A DNA stretch of 64,000 bases from Bacillus sp. FJAT-29937 (GTDB taxonomy: Bacteria > Bacillota > Bacilli > Bacillales > Cytobacillaceae): assembly GCF_001509555.1 (NCBI RefSeq), contig NZ_LMAS01000002.1, positions 186,001-250,000 of the forward strand, written 5' to 3'. Of this stretch, positions 26,265 to 35,396 are shown piece after piece. Both the position numbers and the translations under genes were made by a program. How positions within the stretch are numbered: the first letter of the stretch is position 1; each line of letters begins with the position of its first letter. The notes under the pieces are model-generated. The model was not told the DNA's origin. It made no database searches and saw nothing but the letters and a program-made list of their open reading frames with translations.

Positions 26265-26303
26265 GGGCTGTCTAGAAGTGAATTTACACATTCTAGACAG
26301 TCC
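26265..26303 (+). other. Hairpin after the DUF2306 gene
   Basis: GGGCTGTCTAGAA (26265-26277) pairs with TTCTAGACAGTCC (26291-26303), one G-T pair. It lacks a T run but has the same stem sequence as the terminator at 12204. Confidence 0.6.
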
Positions 26304-26308
26304 AAGAA

Positions 26309-26541
26309 TCAGAAAAAGTAATTCTTACGCTTAAGTCTAATCAGCCAACACCATCGAATCTTCTTTGCTCCCCGATCTTGCTCTTCCAGCAAAGCTTCAT
26401 TCTTCCATTTAAAGTGATCATATGCATAGTAGTCATCGCCGCGGCTTGGGACCATCGTTTCAAAATAAGATCTGTTCTCCGCTTCAAAAGTAAATAACCG
26501 TTCAAAATCTGCCTCGGATATTTTTTAATTAAGATTTTCAT
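26309..26541 (-). pseudogene. Broken N-terminal fragment of a GNAT acetyltransferase
   Basis: From ATG 26541 the frame reads MKILIKK and then slips at a run of A. In the next frame the minus strand reads on as a typical RimJ/RimL-like GNAT N-terminus: ISEADFERLFTFEAENRS, then YFETMVPSRGDDYYAYD and ALLEEQDRG. After about 55 codons the similarity stops and the frame ends at 26309, so the acetyl-CoA-binding half is missing. It has both a one-base frameshift and a 3' truncation. The family call comes from my recognition of the pattern. Confidence 0.65.
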
Positions 26542-26594
26542 TTGCAGCCACCATCAACTAAGGATTATCCTCCCATTTTAAAACAAAACCGAAC

Positions 26595-26930
26595 TCATTT
26601 ATGAATATAAACACTGGTCCCAATGGGAACTCTGGATGATAGCTCGAGGACATCATGATTAAACATGCGGATACAGCCGTGCGAGACTTTTTTTCCAATC
26701 GAAGCGGGGTTATTTGTACCGTGTATCCCATAATGAGGTGCTGACAATCCCATCCAAAGCACTCCAAATGGTCCGCCTGGGTTCGGTTGTTTATTGATAA
26801 TCGTGTATGTTCCGGCAGGTGTTGGAGTCAGCATTTTTCCAACTGCAATCGGAAAGGTTTTTATTAATTTCCGTCCATCAAACAATTTTAATTGATGCTT
26901 TGAAGTAGAGACATCAATCCATCTCACCAT
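26595..26930 (-). CDS. Small L,D-transpeptidase (YkuD domain)
   Basis: A 111-residue protein consisting of one YkuD domain. The catalytic signature is complete: [20 protein letters not shown] gives His and the SHGCxR Cys. L,D-transpeptidases cross-link peptidoglycan stem peptides or attach proteins. There is no signal peptide or LysM domain, as in some short spore-associated Bacillus members, so export or a mother-cell role is unclear. Start ATG 26930 after CGGAG; a TTG at 26939 is also in frame. Confidence 0.83.
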   Translation of the reverse strand: MVRWIDVSTSKHQLKLFDGRKLIKTFPIAVGKMLTPTPAGTYTIINKQPNPGGPFGVLWMGLSAPHYGIHGTNNPASIGKKVSHGCIRMFNHDVLELSSRVPIGTSVYIHK

Positions 26931-27117
26931 GAAGATCAACTCCGTTTTTTTGACTATTGTATGAGAAAGCTTAGGCTTTTGTTAATGACTGTTTCTGGGA
27001 GTAAAAAGGAAATAGTTTACAAATAATAAAAACATAAGCATGAAAATGGTAATGGAATAATGTCCACTTTTTTAAGAACAATAGTAAATAATATGAAAGG
27101 CTTTTGGAGGAGATCAT

Positions 27118-28119
27118 GTGGCAAATGAAGCAAAACAGGATAATTTATTAACGCTTATAAAGAAGGGAAATAAATCCTCTGCCGTCGCAGCGATTGGTAA
27201 TACAGTAATAGCAGCGGCCAAAGGAGTTGCCTATGTCTTAAGTGGAAATGGGGCTATGTTTGCTTCTACGATGCATTCCCTCGCCGATGCGGTAAATCAA
27301 GGGTTTGTCTTTGTCGGCAGTGTGCTTTCAGAAAAAAAACCGACACGCAGGTTTCCCGCTGGTTTTGGCAGGGTGATCAATATTTTCTGTATGATCGCAG
27401 TCATTGTTGTGACTATCATGGCTTATGAAACAATTAAAGAAGGATGGCATTTACTTCAACACCCCGTAGGCAACACAGGTGGAATTTTGCTGAGCGTCAT
27501 TGTTTTAATTATTAACCTTGCAATCGATGGGGCGATTCTAGTTAAAGCGATGAAAGAGATATTAAAAGAAGCGAGAGTTGAAAATATAAAGGGATTTGGG
27601 ATTGTATCAGGAGCATTGAAAAATGTTGGGAGAGCAGCCCCTCCTACCCGCCTAGTCTTTTACGAGGATATCGTTGCGTGTTTAGGTGCATTATTAGCGC
27701 TGGTTGCTGTAGTGGTGACTTCATTAACAAACTATCATGCGTTAGATGGGATCGCCACTATTCTTATCGGGATCCTTATGGTTGGAGTGGCTTTCAGGGT
27801 GGGATATGATAATATGGTCGGTCTCATAGGAGTAGCTGCCCCACAGGAAATAGTGGAAAGAGTTCAGAATGCTATCTTTAGTGATAAGGAAGTTGCTGAT
27901 ATAAGAAAGCTTCGGATTTTACAAGAGGGAAGATACTATCATGTCGAGGGACTCATCGAATTAAGAAAAGGCCTCTCCCTCTCAATTGCTGATGATATAA
28001 AGTTCAGGGTTCAGGATAAGATTATGGATGATCCAGATATAACTGATGTAACTCTCGGAATTATTGAGGATGATGATATAAGAAGCTGGTCCACTGATAA
28101 TTTGAAGGGACTGACGTGA
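27118..28119 (+). CDS. Cation diffusion facilitator family transporter
   Basis: A 333-residue membrane protein: six helices and a cytoplasmic C-terminal domain (QNAIFSDKEVADIRKLRIL...). Helix 2 has the CDF signature region MHSLADAVNQ, which places metal-binding His and Asp. Helix 5 shows YEDIVACLG, closer to the ZnT9-like type than to the usual HxxxD. It should export a divalent metal such as Zn or Mn by proton exchange. GTG start after TTGGAGGAG. A strong terminator follows. Confidence 0.83.
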   Translation: MANEAKQDNLLTLIKKGNKSSAVAAIGNTVIAAAKGVAYVLSGNGAMFASTMHSLADAVNQGFVFVGSVLSEKKPTRRFPAGFGRVINIFCMIAVIVVTIMAYETIKEGWHLLQHPVGNTGGILLSVIVLIINLAIDGAILVKAMKEILKEARVENIKGFGIVSGALKNVGRAAPPTRLVFYEDIVACLGALLALVAVVVTSLTNYHALDGIATILIGILMVGVAFRVGYDNMVGLIGVAAPQEIVERVQNAIFSDKEVADIRKLRILQEGRYYHVEGLIELRKGLSLSIADDIKFRVQDKIMDDPDITDVTLGIIEDDDIRSWSTDNLKGLT

Positions 28120-28126
28120 AAAAAGG

Positions 28127-28176
28127 AAAGGGGCTATCCAATATCGGTTTTTCCGTTATTGGATGCCCCTTTTTCG
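28127..28176 (+). terminator. Terminator of the CDF gene
   Basis: A long imperfect stem between GGGGCTATCCAATATCGG and CCGTTATTGGATGCCCC, with A and T flanks. Confidence 0.87.
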
Positions 28177-28221
28177 TTTTTTTTTGAAAGTGTAATACAT
28201 TGACTTAATAAATCAAAAGGT

Positions 28222-28372
28222 TCCTGGGCAATAAAACCTGCTTCATTTACCTAAAAACTTAAATGGAAGCTGCCCGGTCAATGAAGGCCTGTTTCATTTA
28301 CTCAAAAAATCAAAATAGTACTCGAACGGTCAATGAAAGTGTTCCTTTCAACAAAAAATACCAAAACAATTC
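28222..28372. repeat. Tandem repeat of about 50 bp, three units
   Basis: Three diverged units starting near 28222, 28274 and 28325 share CGGTCAATGAA, then TTCATTTAC or TTC and an A-rich stretch. It lies just downstream of the opu stop codon, at 28374 on the minus strand. Confidence 0.6.
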
Positions 28373-28373
28373 C

Positions 28374-30095
28374 TTATTTTAAATCCTCAATTGAATTGAT
28401 CTTAACATAATCCGGGACAACTAATCCAAGCTTTGTCCCTTCTAGGTTCGGCCCAAGGTCAACGATATCGCTCTTATACGTATTGTAATAGTCGAGATGA
28501 GTAGTTGGTAGCCAGGCGGCGACCATCGCATCTGCACTGGCGTTTGCAATACCGGCAAACATCGGGCCGACTTCAACCTGACTCAGCGTCACATCGTAGC
28601 CATTCATCTCAAGCACCTTCGCAATGACATTTGTGCTCGCTATTTCCGTATCCCACGCGACGTAAACAAGTTTGATCTTTTCTCCATTCCCTGCCCTGGC
28701 ACCGTTTGTCCACTTGGCTACTTTGTCTGGATTGGCAGCAATCCATTTTTCAGCGGCATTAGCAGGATCTGAGCCTTTTTCGATCTCGACCATTACGTTT
28801 TCCATATCACTCGTTTCCCATAAGAATTGATCGAGGATTTGGTAAGCCCCAGGGGCATCTTGATCAAGTCCTTTTCTAACGATTGTATGAATATTTTCAG
28901 CTTTGCCAAAGGCACCTTTTGGATCTTCGAGATACTTTAAATCAAATGATGAGAACATCCAATGTGGAGACCATCCCGTGACAATAATAGGTTCCTTCTT
29001 ATCGATGGCTTTCTTTAATACAGCAACCATTGCGGCTGATGAGCCTTCGACTAGCTGCCATTTTTCCAATCCGTACTCCTCTAACATTTGGTGGGACGTT
29101 GTCATTATTCCAGCCCCAGGCTCAATCCCAATAATTTTATAATCAGTTTGAGCTCCGATTCCACTCGCATTTTCATCTACAGCAGTACTCTTTGTAAACG
29201 ATAAAACGAGTGCAGTTCCTACTAGTAGGATTGCCAAAATGGATAAAATCACCTTTTTACCAACAATATTTTCATACGCCGGCTTGCGAAGGTTTTGCGA
29301 GATCCGGTCGAGAATAATGGCAATAATCACGATGGATAGCCCGGCTTCAAAACCTTGTCCCACATTTATTTGGCTAACCGCTCGATAAACGTCCGCTCCA
29401 AGTCCCGGCGCTCCAACTAATGATGCCGTCACAACCATGGATAGGGCGAGCATGATGCTCTGGTTTACTCCCGCCATAATCGTTGGCGTGGCTAAAGGCA
29501 ATTGGACCTTGAACAATTTTTGGCTAGGTGTAGAACCGAAAGCATCTGAAGCTTCAATTAAATCTTCCGGCACTTCCTGTATCCCAAGATTGGTCATACG
29601 GATCGTCGGAGCAATCGCAAAAATAAAGGAAGCAATAATTCCCGGAACAACGCCAATTCCGAAAAATAAAATAGATGGAATTAAATAGACAAAAGCCGGC
29701 ATCGTTTGCATGAAATCTAAAATGGGTGTAATAATGCTTTGTGCTGTTTTACTCCGTGCACACCAAATTCCTAGCGGGATCCCAATGACAATTGTGAGCA
29801 AGCCTGACAAAACGACGATGGCCAGTGTTTGAATACTTGAATCCCAATATCCAAGATTATCAATCAACAGTAAGCTGATCAGCGTAAAAATCCCTAATGG
29901 CCATCTGCTCGTATAGGTAACTAAAAGGGCCAAAATGATAATTAAAACGATAGGAGGACCTGCACTTAATACATCCACTAAAATATTTAAAAGCCCCTCG
30001 ACCGCACTTGTTATAAATGAAAATAATCCAGCAAATGTAATGGTTATCCAATTAACGAGTGTATCGATCCATTGTCCTAATGGGATTTTTGGCAT
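28374..30095 (-). CDS. Glycine betaine ABC transporter, fused permease and substrate-binding protein (OpuAB-OpuAC)
   Basis: A 573-residue fusion. The first 290 residues are the OpuAB-type permease with several helices and the inner-membrane loop EASDAFGSTPSQKLFKVQLPLA that docks the ATPase. After a last helix the chain continues outside the membrane as an OpuAC-type betaine-binding domain, including VTGWSPHWMF with its Trp residues. B. subtilis has these as two proteins; the fusion is the lactococcal OpuABC form. ATG at 30095, two bases after the opuAA stop, RBS GGAGAG. Imports compatible solutes under osmotic stress. Confidence 0.88.
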   Translation of the reverse strand: MPKIPLGQWIDTLVNWITITFAGLFSFITSAVEGLLNILVDVLSAGPPIVLIIILALLVTYTSRWPLGIFTLISLLLIDNLGYWDSSIQTLAIVVLSGLLTIVIGIPLGIWCARSKTAQSIITPILDFMQTMPAFVYLIPSILFFGIGVVPGIIASFIFAIAPTIRMTNLGIQEVPEDLIEASDAFGSTPSQKLFKVQLPLATPTIMAGVNQSIMLALSMVVTASLVGAPGLGADVYRAVSQINVGQGFEAGLSIVIIAIILDRISQNLRKPAYENIVGKKVILSILAILLVGTALVLSFTKSTAVDENASGIGAQTDYKIIGIEPGAGIMTTSHQMLEEYGLEKWQLVEGSSAAMVAVLKKAIDKKEPIIVTGWSPHWMFSSFDLKYLEDPKGAFGKAENIHTIVRKGLDQDAPGAYQILDQFLWETSDMENVMVEIEKGSDPANAAEKWIAANPDKVAKWTNGARAGNGEKIKLVYVAWDTEIASTNVIAKVLEMNGYDVTLSQVEVGPMFAGIANASADAMVAAWLPTTHLDYYNTYKSDIVDLGPNLEGTKLGLVVPDYVKINSIEDLK

Positions 30096-30097
30096 GC

Positions 30098-31303
30098 TCA
30101 ATCACTCTCCAAATCGTTCAAAGAATCTTTATTTCCTGCTAGAGCTCCAATGACGGCACCACGAATAACGATTCCTTTCAATCTTTTCTCTTCGTCTATA
30201 ACCGCTAATGGCAGACTGGATGTTGCTATATCATCCATAAAATCAGCAATCAATGCATCTTCTGTAACGGTTGGGAGGTCGGTTGCCATTGCTTCGGAAA
30301 TGGATTGATTTTGGTCGATTGCCTGGCGAGCTTGTTCAGCCATTAACACGCCCAATAGCTTGTTTTTTCGATCAACGACAAATATGCTGGAATATCCTTG
30401 CTTTCGCATAATTTCCAGGGCCACCCTTGGACCGCGGTCTGGACTAATTTTTTCTGGCCGTTTCATTACATGGGATGCCGTTAATACTTTCGATAAATCA
30501 ACATCTTCCACAAATTTCTCAACAAATTCATTGGCTGGATTCATCATGATTTGTTCAGGGGTTCCTAATTGAATGACGCTGCCGTCTTTCATTAAAGCAA
30601 TTCTATCCCCAATTCGGAGTGCTTCATCTAAGTCATGCGTGATGAAAATAATTGTTTTTTTGTATAGTTCCTGAATTTCGAGTAATTCATCCTGCATGTC
30701 TTTACGAATGAGCGGGTCTAACGCACTGAACGCTTCATCCATTAATAAAATTTTTGTATCACTTGCAAGAGCCCGTGCAAGCCCGACCCTTTGCTGCATT
30801 CCGCCGCTTAATTGGGATGGGAGCTGGTCTTCATAGCCTTTTAAACCAACGACTTCAAGGGCTTTCAGCGCTTTTTCACGGCGTTCAGCAGGAGGAACAT
30901 TCTTAATTTCGAGACCAAATTCTGTGTTTTCTAAAATGGTTTTGTGCGGAAATAAAGCAAACTTTTGAAAGACCATACTAATTTTCTTTTGTCTAACTTC
31001 TCGGAGTCTTGCGGCATTCATCTTGACGATATCTTCATTTTCAATCAGAATTTCCCCGATTGTAGGGTCAATCAGCCTATTAAACATACGGATTAAGGTT
31101 GATTTTCCACTTCCGGATAACCCCATGATGACAAAAATTTCGCCGGGGAAGATTTCGAAATGGACCTTATTCACACCAACGGTTTGCCCAGTTGCTTTCA
31201 AAATTTCCTTTTTCGATTTTCCTTTCTTTAATAAGTCAATGGCGGCTTTAGGAGATTTGCCAAAAATCTTTGAGACATTTTTAACTTCTACAATAGGCTC
31301 CAA
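30098..31303 (-). CDS. opuAA: Glycine betaine ABC transporter ATP-binding protein OpuAA
   Basis: A 401-residue ATPase. Walker A GLSGSGKST, Q-loop VFQKFALFPH, signature LSGGMQQRVGLARAL, Walker B ILLMDEAFSALDP and H-loop ITHD are all present. Residues from about 270 form two CBS domains (MKRPEKISPDRGPRV...), which in OpuA tune transport to ionic strength and c-di-AMP. I chose TTG 31303 because GAGGTG lies 6 bp upstream and the protein then begins MEPIVEVKNVSKIFG; TTG 31333 and GTG 31312 are in frame. Operon with the fused permease gene. Confidence 0.9.
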   Translation of the reverse strand: MEPIVEVKNVSKIFGKSPKAAIDLLKKGKSKKEILKATGQTVGVNKVHFEIFPGEIFVIMGLSGSGKSTLIRMFNRLIDPTIGEILIENEDIVKMNAARLREVRQKKISMVFQKFALFPHKTILENTEFGLEIKNVPPAERREKALKALEVVGLKGYEDQLPSQLSGGMQQRVGLARALASDTKILLMDEAFSALDPLIRKDMQDELLEIQELYKKTIIFITHDLDEALRIGDRIALMKDGSVIQLGTPEQIMMNPANEFVEKFVEDVDLSKVLTASHVMKRPEKISPDRGPRVALEIMRKQGYSSIFVVDRKNKLLGVLMAEQARQAIDQNQSISEAMATDLPTVTEDALIADFMDDIATSSLPLAVIDEEKRLKGIVIRGAVIGALAGNKDSLNDLESD

Positions 31304-31492
31304 TCTACACACCTCATTTTTCCAAGTTGCCAAATATCATATGTAGTTTTACCGATTTATTCATTTAATATGTTGGTTTTGTGCAGGGGGAATGGCGGAT
31401 GAAAAATTTCGAAAGGAAGTTATTTAGTGGGGTTTGTCCCAAACATTCATTTCCATTTCGAATATTATTTTAATAAAAGGCAGGTGAGTTAA

Positions 31493-32290
31493 ATGTATTT
31501 AGTAGGTTTCTATTCGCCAAAAGCAAAGTCAGGTGTAACCGAATTGTCTTTATCGATTTATCAGTGGCTCAAAATGAATACGCCTTTATCTGCTGCGTTT
31601 ATTTCCTATGCGGCTTTAGAAAAAGAAGAGAACTCCAATGAGTTTATCCACGAATTCTCCAAATTATCATTAACAGAGCAAAAACAAAAAGTAAAAAGGA
31701 TGAAGAAGGAATACGATATTATTATTTACGACGCCTCTAGTCAGCTTTCCGAAGGGGTTTTAAAGCTTTTGCCTATTGTGGATCGATTATTTGTTGTTGG
31801 TGAAGAGCATACAAACTTTGCAGTTAAACTGCATCAAATCATTCAATTTAATAAAATTTTTGATAAGAGTGTAAAGAGTTTTATTACACATTTACAGGGG
31901 AATAAAACTTTTGTAATCCGTGAAAATAAGGTCGATCGTGTAATTGGATTTAATTATACAAAAGAAGAAGCAAATGAAATTGGACAAATGGTGTATACAG
32001 ATTATGTTAGTCATTATTTAGAGGGGAAATTTATTGAGAAAAATGAAAAAGTCTATAAAAAAATTAAACGAATTCCGAAAGAAGAATTGTACAGCGGCTT
32101 GTACAAACTAGGGATTGATTTTGAAAAAGCACTGCTCTTTCATAAGTTTATTATGATGCGTGAAGCATTAGGGCAAGACTACCATGACGCACTTGAAAAT
32201 CTTTTTCCCCTATTAATAAACTCCTCTTTCCAAGAACTTCTGGAAAAATTTGGAAGTGAATTTTATTTCATAACAAAATTTAAAATTTAA
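31493..32290 (+). CDS. ParA/MinD-like protein with a degenerate P-loop
   Basis: A 265-residue protein of unknown function. The N-terminus reads YLVGFYSPKAKSGVTELSLS, placed where ParA/MinD ATPases have KGGxGKTTL, but the Walker A Gly-Lys-Thr is not kept. Farther on, YDIIIYDASSQLSEGVLKLL and VDRLFVVGEEHTN follow the Walker B-like and switch strand pattern of that fold. The C-terminal 100 residues are helical and charged. It may be a non-ATP-binding relative or only a distant fold match. RBS AGGTGAG; divergent from opuA. Confidence 0.5.
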   Translation: MYLVGFYSPKAKSGVTELSLSIYQWLKMNTPLSAAFISYAALEKEENSNEFIHEFSKLSLTEQKQKVKRMKKEYDIIIYDASSQLSEGVLKLLPIVDRLFVVGEEHTNFAVKLHQIIQFNKIFDKSVKSFITHLQGNKTFVIRENKVDRVIGFNYTKEEANEIGQMVYTDYVSHYLEGKFIEKNEKVYKKIKRIPKEELYSGLYKLGIDFEKALLFHKFIMMREALGQDYHDALENLFPLLINSSFQELLEKFGSEFYFITKFKI

Positions 32291-32441
32291 TCATCATCCA
32301 TTTATCATTCCTCTAAAAACTCTTCCGCGTTATGCGCTGTCCTCTTGTCATAATCTCAAATATTATTTCGTTTTATTTTTCTCCTAATGACAAAAGCTAT
32401 GGAAAGGTTGTGAGAGAAAAACAAATTGGAGGAATGGACAA

Positions 32442-33767
32442 ATGACGAATTACGATTTAATTATTAAAAATGGGCAGATCGTGACAGTGGATTCCGTTGT
32501 TCAAGGAGATATTGCCATTAAGGATGGAAAAATCATTTCAGCAGGTAAATCAATCGAAGGAACAGCAGCTAAAGAAATTAATGCAGAAGGACTTCATATT
32601 CTGCCTGGCCTGATTGACACACATGTCCATTTTAATGAACCAGGAAGAGCGGAATGGGAAGGATTGGAGACAGGAAGCAGAAGCTTAGCTGCCGGCGGGG
32701 TGACAACCTTTTTCGATATGCCATTGAACAGTACCCCTCCGACCGTTAATAAAGAGAACTTAGAGATAAAAAGTTCCCTTGCCGCTGAAAAGTCCATTGT
32801 GAATCCGCGTTTTTGGGGCGGGCTAGTCCCGGAAAATATTGATGATTTAAAGGGCCTGCATGAAAATGGCGTGATAGGCTTTAAGGCATTTATGTCACCG
32901 AGCGGAATTGATGATTTTAATAATGTGGATGACGAATCCATTTATAAGGGAATGAAGGAGATTGCCTCTCTTGGTTCGCTATTAGCCGTTCATGCGGAAA
33001 GTACGGTCATGTGTGATCAGCTTGCGAGTGAAAAAATAAGTCAAGGGAAAGTATCAGCAAGAGACTTTGTGGAATCCCGTCCGATTATTTCTGAAGTAGA
33101 AGCAGTAAGAAGAGTCCTTTCTTATGCAGAGCTAACGGGATGTAAGCTGCATATTGTCCATGCAAGCAGCCGCAGAGTTGTGAAGCTTATTAATGAAGCA
33201 AAGGAAAGCGGCTTAGAGGTCACAGTGGAAACATGTCCACATTATTTATCGCTGACAGTAAAGGATTTAGAAGAAAAAGGTGTATTAGCGAAGTGTGCCC
33301 CGCCATTAAGAGATGAGGATGAAGTAGAAAATCTTTGGGCTGCTGTTGCAAATGGGGAAATTGATGTCATCGGTTCCGACCATTCACCAGCACCAGCATC
33401 CATGAAAGAAAGCACAGGCAATATTTTTGAAGGGTGGGGCGGCATTTCAGGAGCACAATCTACGTTAAATATTTTGTTAACCGAAGGGCATTTTAAAAGA
33501 AAACTGCCTTTAGAAAAAATTGTTGAGTTAACCTCGACAAACCCGGCAAAAGTATTCGGACTTTCCAATAAAGGAACGATTGCCGCCGATTACGATGCTG
33601 ATTTGACACTTGTGAATCTGGACGAAAGCTTTGAACTGAAGAAGGAAGATTTATTCTATCGTCATCAGCATTCCCCATATGTTGGCATGACCTTTAAAGG
33701 AAAAGTCACAACAACGATTGTTGGCGGGAAAGTAGTATTTGAAAATGGGAAACTGATGGAGAAATAA
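32442..33767 (+). CDS. allB: Allantoinase
   Basis: A 441-residue cyclic amidohydrolase that opens allantoin to allantoate in purine degradation. The metal-binding HVH is in DTHVHFNEPGRAEWEG, the carboxylated Lys in GFKAFMSPSG, then His in AVHAES and IVHASS and Asp in GSDHSPAP. The NEPGRxEWEG segment is the allantoinase form rather than dihydroorotase or hydantoinase. RBS TTGGAGG. It stands alone without other pucR-regulon genes; with the urease downstream it could help recover nitrogen from ureides, though allantoate hydrolase is not in the window. Confidence 0.88.
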   Translation: MTNYDLIIKNGQIVTVDSVVQGDIAIKDGKIISAGKSIEGTAAKEINAEGLHILPGLIDTHVHFNEPGRAEWEGLETGSRSLAAGGVTTFFDMPLNSTPPTVNKENLEIKSSLAAEKSIVNPRFWGGLVPENIDDLKGLHENGVIGFKAFMSPSGIDDFNNVDDESIYKGMKEIASLGSLLAVHAESTVMCDQLASEKISQGKVSARDFVESRPIISEVEAVRRVLSYAELTGCKLHIVHASSRRVVKLINEAKESGLEVTVETCPHYLSLTVKDLEEKGVLAKCAPPLRDEDEVENLWAAVANGEIDVIGSDHSPAPASMKESTGNIFEGWGGISGAQSTLNILLTEGHFKRKLPLEKIVELTSTNPAKVFGLSNKGTIAADYDADLTLVNLDESFELKKEDLFYRHQHSPYVGMTFKGKVTTTIVGGKVVFENGKLMEK

Positions 33768-33777
33768 TAGAAGATTG

Positions 33778-33808
33778 CCCCGTTCCTTTACTGGAACGGG
33801 GTTATTTA
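33778..33808 (+). terminator. Terminator of the allantoinase gene
   Basis: CCCCGTTCC (33778-33786), 6-nt loop, GGAACGGGG (33793-33801), TTATTTA. Confidence 0.85.
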
Positions 33809-33869
33809 TTGTAATTTTATTGTTCAGTCATGGTAAAATCGTGAAAAAATAGTCCTGGGAGAGAGCAAT

Positions 33870-34322
33870 ATGCATATCCGTAAACTAAATATTAATGAAA
33901 ACCCACCAATTGAATTATTGCTATTGGCTGATCCTTCTTTGAAATTAGTTGAGGAATATACACAAAGAGGAGAATGCTTTGTAGCTGAAATGGATGGTCA
34001 AATTGTTGGGGTGTATGTACTTCTTCAGACAAGACCTGAAACGGTGGAACTGGTGAATATTGCAGTGATTGAAACGCACCAAGGCCACGGCATCGGGAAA
34101 CAACTCATTATACATGCAATCCAGACAGCTAAATTATCTGGATACAAAACAATGGAAGTGGGTACTGGAAATTCAAGTATTGGACAATTAGCTCTTTATC
34201 AAAAATGTGGTTTTCGAATGACCGGTATTGATCTAGACTTTTTCACTAGGCATTACCCAGAAGAAATAATTGAGAACGGTATACTTTGCAGGGATATGGT
34301 CCGGTTATCGCAGGATTTGTAG
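33870..34322 (+). CDS. GNAT family N-acetyltransferase
   Basis: A 150-residue acetyl-CoA-dependent acetyltransferase. Motif A is QGHGIGKQLI (acetyl-CoA pyrophosphate loop) preceded by the ELVNIAVIE strand, and motif B includes LALYQKCGFRMTG. It resembles the YvbK-type single-domain GNATs of Bacillus. RBS GGGAGAG. Single gene; substrate unknown. Confidence 0.85.
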   Translation: MHIRKLNINENPPIELLLLADPSLKLVEEYTQRGECFVAEMDGQIVGVYVLLQTRPETVELVNIAVIETHQGHGIGKQLIIHAIQTAKLSGYKTMEVGTGNSSIGQLALYQKCGFRMTGIDLDFFTRHYPEEIIENGILCRDMVRLSQDL

Positions 34323-34496
34323 ATGAAAATGAAAAAATACAGCACAAAGAGACAATTAGCTGCCAAATTTGGTGGCTTTTTATTATTTAAAATGATTTAT
34401 TACAATTATTTTATTTATAGATTTAACAACTGGTTACTAAAATAATATAACTTTAAATTTCTTTGGGAGACAAAGGGACTTTAACTTTAACCAATG

Positions 34497-34523
34497 AAAA
34501 AGGGACAAAAAAAACCTGTCCCT
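34497..34523 (-). terminator. Terminator of the CPBP protease gene
   Basis: AGGGACA (34501-34507) and TGTCCCT (34517-34523), with AAAA before it, a T run on the minus transcript. The gap 34323-34496 otherwise shows only a weak GCCAAATTTGG palindrome. Confidence 0.75.
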
Positions 34524-34526
34524 CTG

Positions 34527-35210
34527 TTAATTTTGAATAATATGGAGGTGACTGTGACTTTCCTTTACCACACCGCGAGACTTCTTAATCCAAATAACAA
34601 TTAGAATGATAACTGTGAAACGAAAGGCAATTCCTATAACTCCTCCTTCTGGACCATATAATCCGCCAGAAATCCAAGAGTTGTCCAATAGCTTTAATTT
34701 AATTATTCCATCTGCTTTAAATCCACTAACAGGAAATCCTAATATTGGTGCTTGTATATAGTTCCATGCAAAATGGAGCGCCCATGGGAACCAAATTTTT
34801 CGTGTATATATAAATGCTAATCCATACATCACCCCGCCAAGACCGTTACTAAATGCGGATAACAATGTCGCATGGTCATTGTCATAATGCACAAAGCCAA
34901 AGTATATTGATGTAATAAGTAGTGGAAAAAATGGTTTTTTAAATAACATTATAAGAATTGTTAATATGATACACCTGAATACTAATTCCTCATATCCAGC
35001 TGATATAGAAATGAGCCCTGTATAATAAATTAAGGACTTTAAATTAAAGCCGATATTAGTTATCTCTACTAAACCCAAACTTAAACTAACTACAAAAATT
35101 CCGATCATTGCAGAGGTGGTGATCGCTAGCCCTGCCAAAATATCATTTCTGGAATAAATATCAGGGGTAAAGGGTGTAAATAGTCCTTTCCAATTCCTCG
35201 TTTTGGGCAT
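34527..35210 (-). CDS. CPBP family intramembrane glutamic protease
   Basis: A 227-residue membrane protein with about seven helices. The three motifs of the Rce1/CPBP (Abi, PF02517) family are present: EELVFR, FGFVHYDND (FxxxH) and HFAWNYIQ (HxxxN). Members act as membrane proteases, as bacteriocin-immunity proteins or in signalling. It is a single gene on the minus strand with its own terminator. The substrate is not evident. Confidence 0.85.
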   Translation of the reverse strand: MPKTRNWKGLFTPFTPDIYSRNDILAGLAITTSAMIGIFVVSLSLGLVEITNIGFNLKSLIYYTGLISISAGYEELVFRCIILTILIMLFKKPFFPLLITSIYFGFVHYDNDHATLLSAFSNGLGGVMYGLAFIYTRKIWFPWALHFAWNYIQAPILGFPVSGFKADGIIKLKLLDNSWISGGLYGPEGGVIGIAFRFTVIILIVIWIKKSRGVVKESHSHLHIIQN

Positions 35211-35340
35211 ATAGAGCTCCTTCGTTTTTGAATTTTATTCTCCTCTATTATACAGGATGAATTTTACATAATAATATATGTATGGAAAAATATAAATTAT
35301 GTTGTTAAATCCTTTGGCACTAGGCAAACTCCTTCTTAAG

Positions 35341-35389
35341 CAAGCCTCTAGGTGAGGAGGACGCAGCCATACAATCACCTAAAGGCTTG
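35341..35389 (-). other. Long hairpin after the phospholipase-like gene
   Basis: Fifteen-base arms CAAGCCTCTAGGTGA (35341-35355) and TCACCTAAAGGCTTG (35375-35389) match at 14 positions. No T run on the minus strand; it could be a terminator or a processing structure. Confidence 0.55.
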
Positions 35390-35396
35390 TAACAAG

